From F23-B02 sp963610045 (GTDB lineage Bacteria > Bacillota > Clostridia > Oscillospirales > Oscillospiraceae): 59,713 nt of DNA. Positions 13,031 to 20,729 of the stretch are shown here, piece after piece. Position numbers and translations under genes: made by a program. The notes under the pieces are model-generated. The model saw only the letters and a list, made by a program, of their open reading frames with translations, was not told the origin of the DNA and did not search any database. The stretch spans positions 1 through 59,713 of the forward strand of contig CAVDMS010000001.1 in the NCBI GenBank assembly GCA_963610045.1. Reading direction: 5' to 3'. Each line of letters starts with the position of its first letter. Positions within the stretch are counted from its first letter, which is position 1.

Positions 13031-14827
13031 TCAGCTTGCTTGGACGCTTGTCTCGGAGGAGCCGACGCAGAGAGTGTAGGTCTCGCCCTTCACGATGTCG
13101 GGGCTTGAGATGATAACGATCTCAAAGCCGAGCTCGGGGCTGTGCGTTATGATCGTGTTTCCGTCGGAATCCTTCAGCACGATCTGCGTTCCCGCCGATT
13201 GACTTCCGACCCGGAGAGCGATAACGCCCTGCTCGGAATCACTGAACGACTGCGCCATGCCCGAAGCGCCCGTTCCGATGAAGGTGCCGCCCGTGATAAC
13301 GCCCGTCTTGTCGTAGTCGAGCGTTGAGGTGTCGCCTTGTGTCGGACCCGTCACAACGATGTAGCCGCCGCTTATCTCAAGGGTGCCGTTTGCGTCGATG
13401 CCGTCGCCGGAGGCTTTGATGTACAGCTTGCCGCCGGAGATGACGATGCTGCCGTTGCTCGACGAATTACCGGGGTCGCCGGTTGCCGAGTCGCCGGCGG
13501 CGTTCAGTCCGTCGTCGGAGGCTGTGACCGTAATGTCGCCGCCTTTGATGTAAAGGTGCAGAGCCTCAAGACCCTCGTAGCTTTCGCTTATCACCATGTC
13601 GCAGTCCGTGACAGTCAGGGTGTCGTCGGCGTGTACTCCGTCGTCGCCCGTGGAAATCTCAAAGCTGCCGCCGGAGATGACTATGGAGGCGTTGGAGTGG
13701 ATGCCGTCGTCGGCGGAGTTTATCGAAAACTCGCCGCCGGAGATGTACAGATCGCCGCCCGCCTTCAGACCCTTTCGGCTTACGTCGTCGCTGTCTGCGT
13801 CGCTGCCCTCATTGCCTGTCGGATCGCCTCCGGGTATCTCACCGGGGATGCCGCCGTCGGGCTTTGCGTCGGGCTTATCTCCCGGACCGCCGCCTGCGTT
13901 GCTTCCCGGATCGCCGCCGGGCATACCTCCCGGACCGCCGCCAATGAATCCGTCGCCGCTTTGCGTGCTTTTGGCGCCGTTTTCGCTTCCGCCGCCGCAG
14001 ACGAGAGTGAAGCTTCCGCCCTCTATCTGCATATAAGCGCCGCTCGATATGCCGTCGCCCTCGGCCACGGCGTCGATGCTGCCGCTTTCGATGTAGACAA
14101 AGCCCAATGAATCGTCGTCGTTGTTTTCACTGTGGAGGGCGTCCTTGCCGGACTCAATCTCGAGGCTTGCGTCCGCTATCCTGATGCTGTCGTTTGCGTC
14201 AAGACCGTGGTAGGCAGAGTCAATGTCGTAGCTTCCGCCCGTCAGTACGAGGTCGTCCTTGCAGACGATGCCGTGTCCGGCGGGGGAGGAGACGGAAAGA
14301 GCGCCGCTTCCGTTGATCGTCAGATCGTCCCTTGAAAACAGCGCCCCGTCAACGCCGTCGTCGGCGCTTTCAAAGGAGCCGCCGTTTGCGAGCGTGTTCT
14401 CCGTACCCTCGGCAAGCGTTACGAAGACCTTGTCCGCATTGTTTATATACAGCGCCGCAGAGTCGCTGCTTGTGATGCTCGCACCCTTTAAGACGATGTG
14501 CGGCTTTGCGTCGTCGGGGACGTCGATCACAACTGAGCCGTCATCGAGAGTGCCGGAGATCACATAGGTCGCTTCCTCGGTTATGGTCACGACGGAGCCG
14601 TCTATCTTAACGCTGTCGGAGCTTGCGGTCGCAGAATCGCCGTTTAGAACTATCTTGACCGCCGTGCTCTCGTCGTAGCTTGCGTCCCTGTCCCTGTCCG
14701 TGAACATATCCGAGGACGAGGGGAGGGAAGCCTCGCCGCCGTCTGTGCCGTCCTTAGAGCTTCCGCAGCCGGACAAAAGCGACAGGACGAGCATCAGTGC
14801 AAGCAGCACCGAAATATATTTTTTCAT
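13031..14827 (-). CDS. Cthe_2159-like carbohydrate-binding lipoprotein (DUF4353)
   Basis: A 598-residue exported lipoprotein: signal peptide with lipobox LLSGC, then repeating beta-helix rungs (DDGVHADDTLTV, GDGIDANGTLEISGG, DDGIHSNASIVISGG) typical of the Cthe_2159 family, whose founder binds acidic polysaccharide and cellulose. Around residues 280-345 a Gly/Pro/Asp-rich low-complexity loop interrupts the helix. AGGAGG precedes the ATG. It is the third gene of a set with DUF4956 and a VTC-domain polyphosphate polymerase, a grouping found repeatedly in Firmicutes, so it probably works at the cell surface in polyanion or envelope handling. The exact ligand is unknown. Confidence 0.82.
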   Translation of the reverse strand: MKKYISVLLALMLVLSLLSGCGSSKDGTDGGEASLPSSSDMFTDRDRDASYDESTAVKIVLNGDSATASSDSVKIDGSVVTITEEATYVISGTLDDGSVVIDVPDDAKPHIVLKGASITSSDSAALYINNADKVFVTLAEGTENTLANGGSFESADDGVDGALFSRDDLTINGSGALSVSSPAGHGIVCKDDLVLTGGSYDIDSAYHGLDANDSIRIADASLEIESGKDALHSENNDDDSLGFVYIESGSIDAVAEGDGISSGAYMQIEGGSFTLVCGGGSENGAKSTQSGDGFIGGGPGGMPGGDPGSNAGGGPGDKPDAKPDGGIPGEIPGGDPTGNEGSDADSDDVSRKGLKAGGDLYISGGEFSINSADDGIHSNASIVISGGSFEISTGDDGVHADDTLTVTDCDMVISESYEGLEALHLYIKGGDITVTASDDGLNAAGDSATGDPGNSSSNGSIVISGGKLYIKASGDGIDANGTLEISGGYIVVTGPTQGDTSTLDYDKTGVITGGTFIGTGASGMAQSFSDSEQGVIALRVGSQSAGTQIVLKDSDGNTIITHSPELGFEIVIISSPDIVKGETYTLCVGSSETSVQAS

Positions 14828-14842
14828 CGCTAAAACCTCCTA

Positions 14843-15538
14843 TCATAATTCGTTTGACGAAGTTTCCTGCCGGGACACGGCGATCTCAAGATTTCCGTTG
14901 CGGCAGCGAAGCTTGTCGATCATTTCTTTTTCCTTGGACGCATCGCCGAGCACCGCATTGTAGGTCAGCTTGAACATACTGCCCATGTTGGTGCTTTTCA
15001 CCCGAATAAGCTCGTGCGAGAGCGTGTATTCCGCAAAAACGTCGTCGAAAACGTCGGAATAGTTAAGGTCCTCCGGGATCGTTATCGAGATCGTCCTGTA
15101 TGCGTCGGCGTTTCTTTTGGAGCCGAGGTCAAAGCGGTTATACAGAATGTATATTGCGCACATGATGAGCGTGAACAGCACGGCAAAGCCGAGGTAGCCC
15201 ATTCCGGCGATAAGTCCAGCACCCATGGCGAGAAACAGCACGCAGATCTCCTTTGCGGTCCCCGGCACCGAGCGGAAGCGAACGAGGCTGAAGGCTCCCG
15301 CCACCGCAACGCCCGTGCCGACGTTGCCGTTTACCATCATTATCACGACGCAGACCACCGCAGGCAGCAGCGCCAGCGTTACGACGAAGCTTTTTGTGCA
15401 GCGGGTGCGGTACATATAGGTCAGCGCCATGAGCAGACCGAGTACGAGCGAAAGCCCGATGCAAAGCAGAAAGTCAGTGACCCCGATGACCGAAACAAGG
15501 TCGGAGTCGAAAATACCTTTGAATATGTTGTCAAGCAT
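14843..15538 (-). CDS. DUF4956 membrane protein
   Basis: A 231-residue integral membrane protein with about four membrane segments in the first 130 residues (FLLCIGLSLVLGLLMALTYMY, VVTLALLPAVVCVVIMMV, later GYLGFAVLFTLIMCAIYILY) and a soluble C-terminal domain. GAFSLVRFRSVPGTAKEI between the segments is the DUF4956 signature. Function unknown; it is nearly always beside VTC-type polyphosphate polymerases and may form the transport part. Its start overlaps the polymerase stop by eight bases, with GGAGGTGG upstream, so the two are translationally coupled. Confidence 0.85.
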   Translation of the reverse strand: MLDNIFKGIFDSDLVSVIGVTDFLLCIGLSLVLGLLMALTYMYRTRCTKSFVVTLALLPAVVCVVIMMVNGNVGTGVAVAGAFSLVRFRSVPGTAKEICVLFLAMGAGLIAGMGYLGFAVLFTLIMCAIYILYNRFDLGSKRNADAYRTISITIPEDLNYSDVFDDVFAEYTLSHELIRVKSTNMGSMFKLTYNAVLGDASKEKEMIDKLRCRNGNLEIAVSRQETSSNEL

Positions 15539-16271
15539 TTACAGCCACCTCCGAAGTGAATTTGTTTGCTCCGCAAAGCTGCGGGAAGATGAGCGTCTTG
15601 TACGCAGTACCGTACTTGGAAAACGAGGTCTTGCGGATATGCTCCTTTGAGAGTATCTCGGTCATCCACAGCGGGATGCCGCCGGAGCATTTGATCTCCA
15701 TGATGACCGTGTCGGGCGGCAGTATCGGCGTCCCGTAGACCTCGGCTTCGAGCGAAAGCTCCTCCTGACGGCACAAAACGGTGTCGTCGAAGGTCACACG
15801 AAGGTCGCTGCCGTCCCGGCTGCGGTAGGACTCCCTCTCGTATGAGAGAAACAGCGCCGGGTGCAGCGTTTCGTAATGCTCAAGGAAGTAGTCCACCTCG
15901 TTTGAGATCTGAGTGTGAGCTTTGCAATGCTCCTTGCCTGCGACCCAATCCGCCGCCTCACGTTCAGGCAGCGAGATACGGCGCTTGTAAACGACGGAGC
16001 GGTACTTTTTCTTGAGCTCGACAAACACCGTGCCGTCGGGCGACGCCTGCCTGTAGCTGCGAAGTCTAAGCTTTTCCTTGTAGGTCGGCTTTTCGATCGA
16101 CCGCCGCACGAGCAGGTAGCTGTCCGTGTCGTAGTAGATGTTGCGCACGGTCGTTCTGCCGTAATCCTCCGGCGCCATGTGTTCGCTCATTGCGGCGACG
16201 ACTCTTTCCTTTTGCTCGGAAGTCAGTATATATTTAAGCTCATAGCGCTTGAAAACCGTCTTGTAAGCCAT
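15531..16271 (-). CDS. Polyphosphate polymerase, VTC domain
   Basis: A 246-residue VTC-domain protein of the triphosphate-tunnel metalloenzyme superfamily, which in yeast polymerises ATP gamma-phosphate into polyphosphate. The tunnel residues are visible: RYELKYIL near the N-terminus, KEKLRLRSY, FVELKKKY with VVYKRR, and the late VIMEIKCS. No membrane anchor; the DUF4956 partner supplies the membrane part. The ATG at 16271 follows a GGGAGG site that also forms the 3' arm of a terminator-like hairpin (16276-16317); a frame running further upstream crosses that hairpin and is not credible. The downstream genes are coupled. Confidence 0.86.
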   Translation of the reverse strand: MAYKTVFKRYELKYILTSEQKERVVAAMSEHMAPEDYGRTTVRNIYYDTDSYLLVRRSIEKPTYKEKLRLRSYRQASPDGTVFVELKKKYRSVVYKRRISLPEREAADWVAGKEHCKAHTQISNEVDYFLEHYETLHPALFLSYERESYRSRDGSDLRVTFDDTVLCRQEELSLEAEVYGTPILPPDTVIMEIKCSGGIPLWMTEILSKEHIRKTSFSKYGTAYKTLIFPQLCGANKFTSEVAVNA

Positions 16272-16275
16272 AAAA

Positions 16276-16317
16276 AAACCTCCCGTACTGCTGATGTTAC
16301 CATTGTACGGAAGGTTT
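16276..16317 (-). promoter_or_regulatory. Terminator-like hairpin that overlaps the polymerase ribosome site
   Basis: Arms 16276-16288 and 16305-16317: on the transcript 13 pairs including one U-G, 16-base loop, then a T-run reaching the start codon. The 3' arm contains GGGAGG, the only ribosome site for the polymerase gene. It lies 21 bp after the histidine kinase stop, so it may end that operon, control the next one, or both. Confidence 0.62.
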
Positions 16318-16338
16318 ATTGAAATAAGATTGAAGCTT

Positions 16339-17586
16339 TTAAATTTTCTGCTTTTGCGGTATCGTCGCCGTAAACTCGACCTTACCGTCGTGACATTTAA
16401 GCTCAAGCTTTCCCTTGTGCGAGCTTACGATAGCCTTTGCGATGGCAAGCCCCAGACCGTAGTGCTTTTCCTCTGAGCTGCGGGCTTCGTCGGCACGGTA
16501 AAAGCGCTCAAACAGCCGCTCCGCCGTCTCCTTCGGGATGGGGTCGCCGTCGTTTACGACCGAAAGCACGGCGGTGTTTTTGACCTGCGTGAGACGCACC
16601 AGCACCTCGCCGCCGCCCTTGCCGTGGCGTATCGCATTGTCAACGAGGATGGACACGAGCTGCGCAAGCCTGTCGGCGTCGCCGACGACCGTGACATTGT
16701 CTTTGATCTCGGTGTTCAGGCGCTGCCCGTGTTCAAAGGCGACGCTTTCAAAGGCAAGCGTCCCTCCGGCAACGAGACGGCTGAGGTCCAGCTCCTCCGT
16801 CTGCGGCTTGACGTTCTCCGTGCGGGCAAGCTCAAGAAGCTGACCTACGAGACTGCCCATGCGCTCGTTTTCGTAGCGGATGTTGTCGAGCCACTGGTTT
16901 TCACCGATCTCCCTTGACAGAAGCTCGGCGTTTGCGCTCACCACCGAAACGGGCGTTTTCAGCTCATGTCCCGCATCCGAGATAAACTGCTTCTGCTTTT
17001 CGTAGCTCTCCTCAAGGGGAGAGACTATGCGCTTTGCAAGATACACCGCAACGAAGAACAGCAGCACGATCGCAGCGCCGCCGAAGATGAGCGTGTAGCG
17101 GAACAGCGTACCCATGCTGCCCCGAATAATGGTGTTGTCCATGAAAGCGACGAGCGTGTAGCCGCCCTTGTCGGTCTTGTAATATATCAGCCCGTTTATC
17201 ACTCCGTCGGGGGAGCTTTCGTCCAAAACGCTCTGCGCAAGGCTTTGCAGCTCCTCGTCGGAAAGGACCTCGTTTTGGGCGTTTTCGGTTTTCAGCACCT
17301 CGCCGTCGTAGGAAACGGCGACGGAGTAGAAGGTCGAGAGCTTAAAGCGGTCCGTGTCGGCGTGGGGACCCTTGTCCTGCATGGGACCGTTCGGAACGGG
17401 TGCGCCGCCGTCGGGTCTGTCCAATGCGTACAGCGCCGAATATTCCTTGAGCATCTCAAGGTTCGTGGCGTTGACCTCAAAATAGCTGGAGAGATATATG
17501 AGCGCCAGCGTCCCCAGCCACAGCAGCGTCAAAACGCCCATGATGGCGGCAACTATCTTTATCCTCGATTTCTTAAACATCATCAT
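16339..17586 (-). CDS. Sensor histidine kinase (HisKA type)
   Basis: A 415-residue membrane sensor. The first membrane segment is residues 11-33, an extracytoplasmic sensor follows to about 165, and a second segment (IFGGAAIVLLFFVAVYLA) leads into HisKA. The phosphorylated His is in DAGHELKTPVSV near residue 212; VDNAIRH is the N box and GLGLAIAK the G2 box. It should phosphorylate the response regulator encoded immediately upstream. The start overlaps that gene's end by 14 bases; three adjacent ATGs at 17586-17580 make the exact start uncertain. The adjacent polyphosphate set is a plausible target, but this is inference. Confidence 0.92.
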   Translation of the reverse strand: MMMFKKSRIKIVAAIMGVLTLLWLGTLALIYLSSYFEVNATNLEMLKEYSALYALDRPDGGAPVPNGPMQDKGPHADTDRFKLSTFYSVAVSYDGEVLKTENAQNEVLSDEELQSLAQSVLDESSPDGVINGLIYYKTDKGGYTLVAFMDNTIIRGSMGTLFRYTLIFGGAAIVLLFFVAVYLAKRIVSPLEESYEKQKQFISDAGHELKTPVSVVSANAELLSREIGENQWLDNIRYENERMGSLVGQLLELARTENVKPQTEELDLSRLVAGGTLAFESVAFEHGQRLNTEIKDNVTVVGDADRLAQLVSILVDNAIRHGKGGGEVLVRLTQVKNTAVLSVVNDGDPIPKETAERLFERFYRADEARSSEEKHYGLGLAIAKAIVSSHKGKLELKCHDGKVEFTATIPQKQKI

Positions 17587-18256
17587 ACCTCAGCTCATAA
17601 CCGATGCCTCTGACGGCCTTGATCTTTGTCCTTGCGCCTACGAACGCAAGCTTTTTGCGGGTGAAGCTCATGTACACCTCGACGTTGTTGTACTCCGACT
17701 CGCTGTCGTAGCCCCAAATCTTGAGCGCAAGCTGCTCACGGGTCAGCACCTGATTGCCGTTTGCAATGAGATATTCGAGGATGCGGTACTCCTTTTCGCC
17801 GAGCCTCACGCTTTGCGCATTGGAGGTGCAGCGCAGGGTGAGCGACGCCGTGTCGAGGGCTATGTCCCCGTAGCTGAGAGTGCCGTCCGGGGTGTCGATG
17901 CTGCGCCGTGTGAGCGCACGCAGACGTGCAAGCAGCTCCTTTGTCATAAAGGGCTTCGTGAGATAGTCGTCGGCGCCGCTGTCGAGACCGTACACCTTGT
18001 CGTCAAGCTCGGACTTTGCCGTGAGCATAAGGATCGGTGTGCGGACACCGCTTTTCCGTGTGCGCCTTGCGATCTCGTAGCCGTTCATGCCGGGGAGCAT
18101 GACGTCCAAAATGATGATGTCGTAGATGCCGCTCTCGGCGGCAGCCAGACCGTCGGGGCCGTTGTCAAAGTGATCGACCTCGTATTTTTCGAGACGCAGT
18201 ATCTCGCAGAGAGCCTGCGCCATTCTTTTTTCGTCTTCAACAAGCAGCAAACGCAT
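17573..18256 (-). CDS. OmpR/PhoB-family response regulator
   Basis: A 227-residue regulator. The receiver domain has the acidic pair VEDE, phospho-acceptor Asp51 in IILDVMLPG, Thr in LMLTAK and Lys in YLTKPF. The C-terminal winged helix is marked by RLGEKEYRILEYLI and VRGIGYELR. GAGGTG precedes the ATG, and a TATAAT box lies at 18283-18278 on the minus strand. First gene of the two-component operon with the kinase. Confidence 0.94.
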   Translation of the reverse strand: MRLLLVEDEKRMAQALCEILRLEKYEVDHFDNGPDGLAAAESGIYDIIILDVMLPGMNGYEIARRTRKSGVRTPILMLTAKSELDDKVYGLDSGADDYLTKPFMTKELLARLRALTRRSIDTPDGTLSYGDIALDTASLTLRCTSNAQSVRLGEKEYRILEYLIANGNQVLTREQLALKIWGYDSESEYNNVEVYMSFTRKKLAFVGARTKIKAVRGIGYELRYDDV

Positions 18257-18372
18257 AATAACACCTCTATGCTCTGCATTATATCACGAAAGCTTGAAGA
18301 ATGATTGAAAAATGTGATTTTTGAGAAAAGCCGTTGAAGCGATTGCAAGATCACTTTGCAGGTAATAAAAAA

Positions 18373-18407
18373 CCGACTTAAAGCCCAACAAAGTGAATTT
18401 AAGTCGG
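18373..18407 (-). terminator. Second terminator downstream of tRNA-Leu
   Basis: Perfect 10-bp stem CCGACTTAAA/TTTAAGTCGG with a 15-base loop, followed on the minus strand by TTTTTTATTA. It lies 50 bp past the first tRNA-Leu terminator and insulates the response regulator promoter. Confidence 0.75.
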
Positions 18408-18457
18408 AGAAGAGAAGGAAAAAGTAAGCGAAAAATGCTTGCCGCTATACATAAAAA

Positions 18458-18489
18458 GTCGTCGCAAGCGATACAAAGCTTGCGACGAC
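18458..18489 (-). terminator. Terminator of tRNA-Leu
   Basis: Perfect 12-bp stem GTCGTCGCAAGC/GCTTGCGACGAC, 8-base loop, followed by TTTTTATG on the minus strand and starting two bases past the CCA end. Confidence 0.88.
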
Positions 18490-18490
18490 G

Positions 18491-18576
18491 TGGTGCCGGT
18501 GGCCGGACTCGAACCGGCACGATGTTGCCATCAGAGGATTTTAAGTCCGCCGTGTCTACCATTCCACCACACCGGC
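18491..18576 (-). tRNA. tRNA-Leu (anticodon UAA)
   Basis: Minus-strand class II tRNA of 86 bases: acceptor GCCGGTG pairs with CACCGGC, anticodon loop CTTAAAA gives UAA, long variable arm TGATGGCAACATC, T-arm CCGG-TTCGAGT-CCGG, CCA encoded. The anticodon stem GCGGA/TCCTC contains one C-U mismatch at the second pair. Confidence 0.95.
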
Positions 18577-18695
18577 ATTTTTACCGCTTTATTTTACCAT
18601 TTGCCGCATCGCATGTCAACAATTATAATGCTTGCGTTATCTGCCGTAATTTGATATTATATTCTATTATAATATATTATGAAGTAGTGTTGGGA

Positions 18696-20729
18696 ATGAA
18701 TTACAGTAAATGGAGTGCAGCACGCTGCTGCGGCGACGCACCCGAAGCGCTGCTGGCGGCGGGCTATCCTCCGCTGCTTGCGTCCATGCTTGCGGTGCGA
18801 GGGATAGAAACGGAAGAAAGGGCAAGGGAATTTCTTGACGGAGGTTCGGACTGCCTTAGGGATCCCATGCTCTTTAAGGGCATGGACAAGGCGGTCTCAC
18901 GCATAAAGTCGGCGCTCGGCGCAGGCGAGACCTTCGCCGTGTACGGAGACTACGACGTGGACGGCATCACCGCCACCTGCCTGCTCACCGACTGGCTGCG
19001 CTCAAAGGGCGCAGAATGCCTGACCTACATTCCCGACCGCATCGCCGAGGGCTACGGCTTAAACTGCGCTGCGATCGACAAGCTCAAAGCGCAGGGCGTG
19101 AGCCTCATCATAAGCGTCGACTGCGGCATCACCGCAGCGGCGGAGGCGAAGCACGCAAAAGAGATCGGCGTCGATCTCATCATCACCGACCACCACGAGT
19201 GCAGGGAGGAGACGCTTCCCTCCGCAGTTGCGGTCATCGACGCAAAGCAGCCGGACTGCCCTTACCCCAACAAGGAGTTGGCGGGCGTCGGCGTCGCTTT
19301 GAAGCTCGTCTGCGCCGTCGAGGGCGAAAGCGCTCCGGTCATCGAGCGCTATGCGGAGCTTGCCGCCGTCGGAACGGTGGCGGACGTCGTGCCGCTCGTC
19401 GGCGAAAACCGCTACATCGTCCGCTGCGGCATCGACGCAATGGAGCGCCGCCCCAGACCCGGCATCGCCGCCTTGCTGCGGGAGTCGGGAGCGGGGGACA
19501 AGCGCATCACCGCAACGACCATCGGTTTCTCGCTTGCGCCGAGGCTGAACGCCGCCGGAAGGCTCGGCTGTGTTCCCGTGGCGCTGAAGCTTTTAATGAC
19601 AAAGGACCCGGCGGAGGCAAGCTCGCTCGCCTCTGCGCTGTGCGACCTAAACCGCCGCCGCCAGATGCTCGAAACGAGCATTTGGGAGGACGCAAAGGGC
19701 ATGATGAGCCGCAAAAGCCCCGGTCTGCCCATCGTGCTGTCGAGCGAAAAATGGCACCAGGGTGTCATCGGCATCGCCGCCTCGAAGCTTGCGGAGCAAT
19801 ACTCCGTGCCGACCGTTATGATATGCCTTGACGGTGAAAAGGGCAAAGGCTCATGCCGCTCCTGCGGCGGCTTCAACCTGTTTGACGCACTGTCCGCCTG
19901 CTCGGAGTACCTTGAGGGCTTCGGCGGTCATGCGCTTGCGGCGGGACTCAATATCCGCCGTGAACGGCTGGACGATTTTTGCCGTGCCTTTGAGGAATAC
20001 TACGAGAAAAACAAGCCGCTTGAGCTGCCGGAGCTTTGCTGCGACCTTGAGATCACGGAGCCGGAGTCGCTCGACATGGAGGGCGTTGAGGCGCTTTCCC
20101 GACTTGAACCCTTCGGCAACGGCAACGCAAAGCCGCTCATGTGCATCCTCGGCTGCCGGCTTGACCGCATCAACGAGATCGGCGGCGGGCGTCACCTTCG
20201 GCTCGGCGTGAGCTACCGGGGGAAGAGCTTTGAATGCGTGTTCTTTTCGCACAGCGAAAGGGACTTAAACGTCGGCGTCGGCGACTGCATCGACATAGCC
20301 TTTACGCCGCAGATAAACGAGTTCCGCCAAAACCGAACGGTGCAGCTTCAGATCACCGCCGTGCGGCGGCACGATCCGAGGGAGCTGTGCAGGAGCCTGC
20401 TTTCGGGCGGGGACGCTTTCGTCCTGCGCCGTGCGGCGGTGTACTGCCCCGACAGGTCGGACTTCGTAAAGGCGTGGAGGCGGCTGCAGTCACTCGGCGG
20501 TACGGTAGCGGAGGACTTTGAGAACGTGCTGCGCCAGTGTCCCGTCGGACTGCGACCGGAGAGCTTTTGCATCTGCCTGTGCGTACTGCTTGAGCTTGGG
20601 CTTATGCGCAGGGGCAGCTCCGGCGGCATTTTGGGCGCCGACATAATACGGGACTCCGCAAAGGTGAATCTTGAGGATTCAAGGATAATCAAACGGCTCA
20701 GGAGAGAAAATGGAAGACGACAGAAGTAA
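18696..20729 (+). CDS. recJ: Single-stranded-DNA exonuclease RecJ
   Basis: A 677-residue DHH-family 5'-3' exonuclease acting in recombination and mismatch/base-excision repair. The metal motifs are GDYDVDG near residue 87, SVDCGIT and the namesake ITDHHE; a GGHALAAG block belongs to the DHHA1 domain, and an OB-like and C-terminal region follow. I place the start at the ATG at 18696 because protein homology begins there; the frame runs further upstream through the tRNA-Leu gene and cannot be coding. The ribosome site is weak (GGGA). An AT-rich promoter zone with TATAAT at 18668-18673 precedes it. The 3' end overlaps relA by 20 bases. Confidence 0.94.
   Translation: MNYSKWSAARCCGDAPEALLAAGYPPLLASMLAVRGIETEERAREFLDGGSDCLRDPMLFKGMDKAVSRIKSALGAGETFAVYGDYDVDGITATCLLTDWLRSKGAECLTYIPDRIAEGYGLNCAAIDKLKAQGVSLIISVDCGITAAAEAKHAKEIGVDLIITDHHECREETLPSAVAVIDAKQPDCPYPNKELAGVGVALKLVCAVEGESAPVIERYAELAAVGTVADVVPLVGENRYIVRCGIDAMERRPRPGIAALLRESGAGDKRITATTIGFSLAPRLNAAGRLGCVPVALKLLMTKDPAEASSLASALCDLNRRRQMLETSIWEDAKGMMSRKSPGLPIVLSSEKWHQGVIGIAASKLAEQYSVPTVMICLDGEKGKGSCRSCGGFNLFDALSACSEYLEGFGGHALAAGLNIRRERLDDFCRAFEEYYEKNKPLELPELCCDLEITEPESLDMEGVEALSRLEPFGNGNAKPLMCILGCRLDRINEIGGGRHLRLGVSYRGKSFECVFFSHSERDLNVGVGDCIDIAFTPQINEFRQNRTVQLQITAVRRHDPRELCRSLLSGGDAFVLRRAAVYCPDRSDFVKAWRRLQSLGGTVAEDFENVLRQCPVGLRPESFCICLCVLLELGLMRRGSSGGILGADIIRDSAKVNLEDSRIIKRLRRENGRRQK

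Noticed and set aside
13596..14036. Plus-strand Pro-rich open frame within the Cthe_2159-like gene
   Set aside because: It is the antisense reading of the Gly/Pro/Asp-rich loop and has no start signals.
15531..16406. Longer N-terminus for the polyphosphate polymerase (start at 16406)
   Set aside because: It would cross the hairpin at 16276-16317 and the end of the kinase gene; the ribosome site and homology support 16271.
18393..18695. Upstream extension of recJ
   Set aside because: The open frame continues through the tRNA-Leu gene and its terminator; family homology begins at the ATG at 18696.
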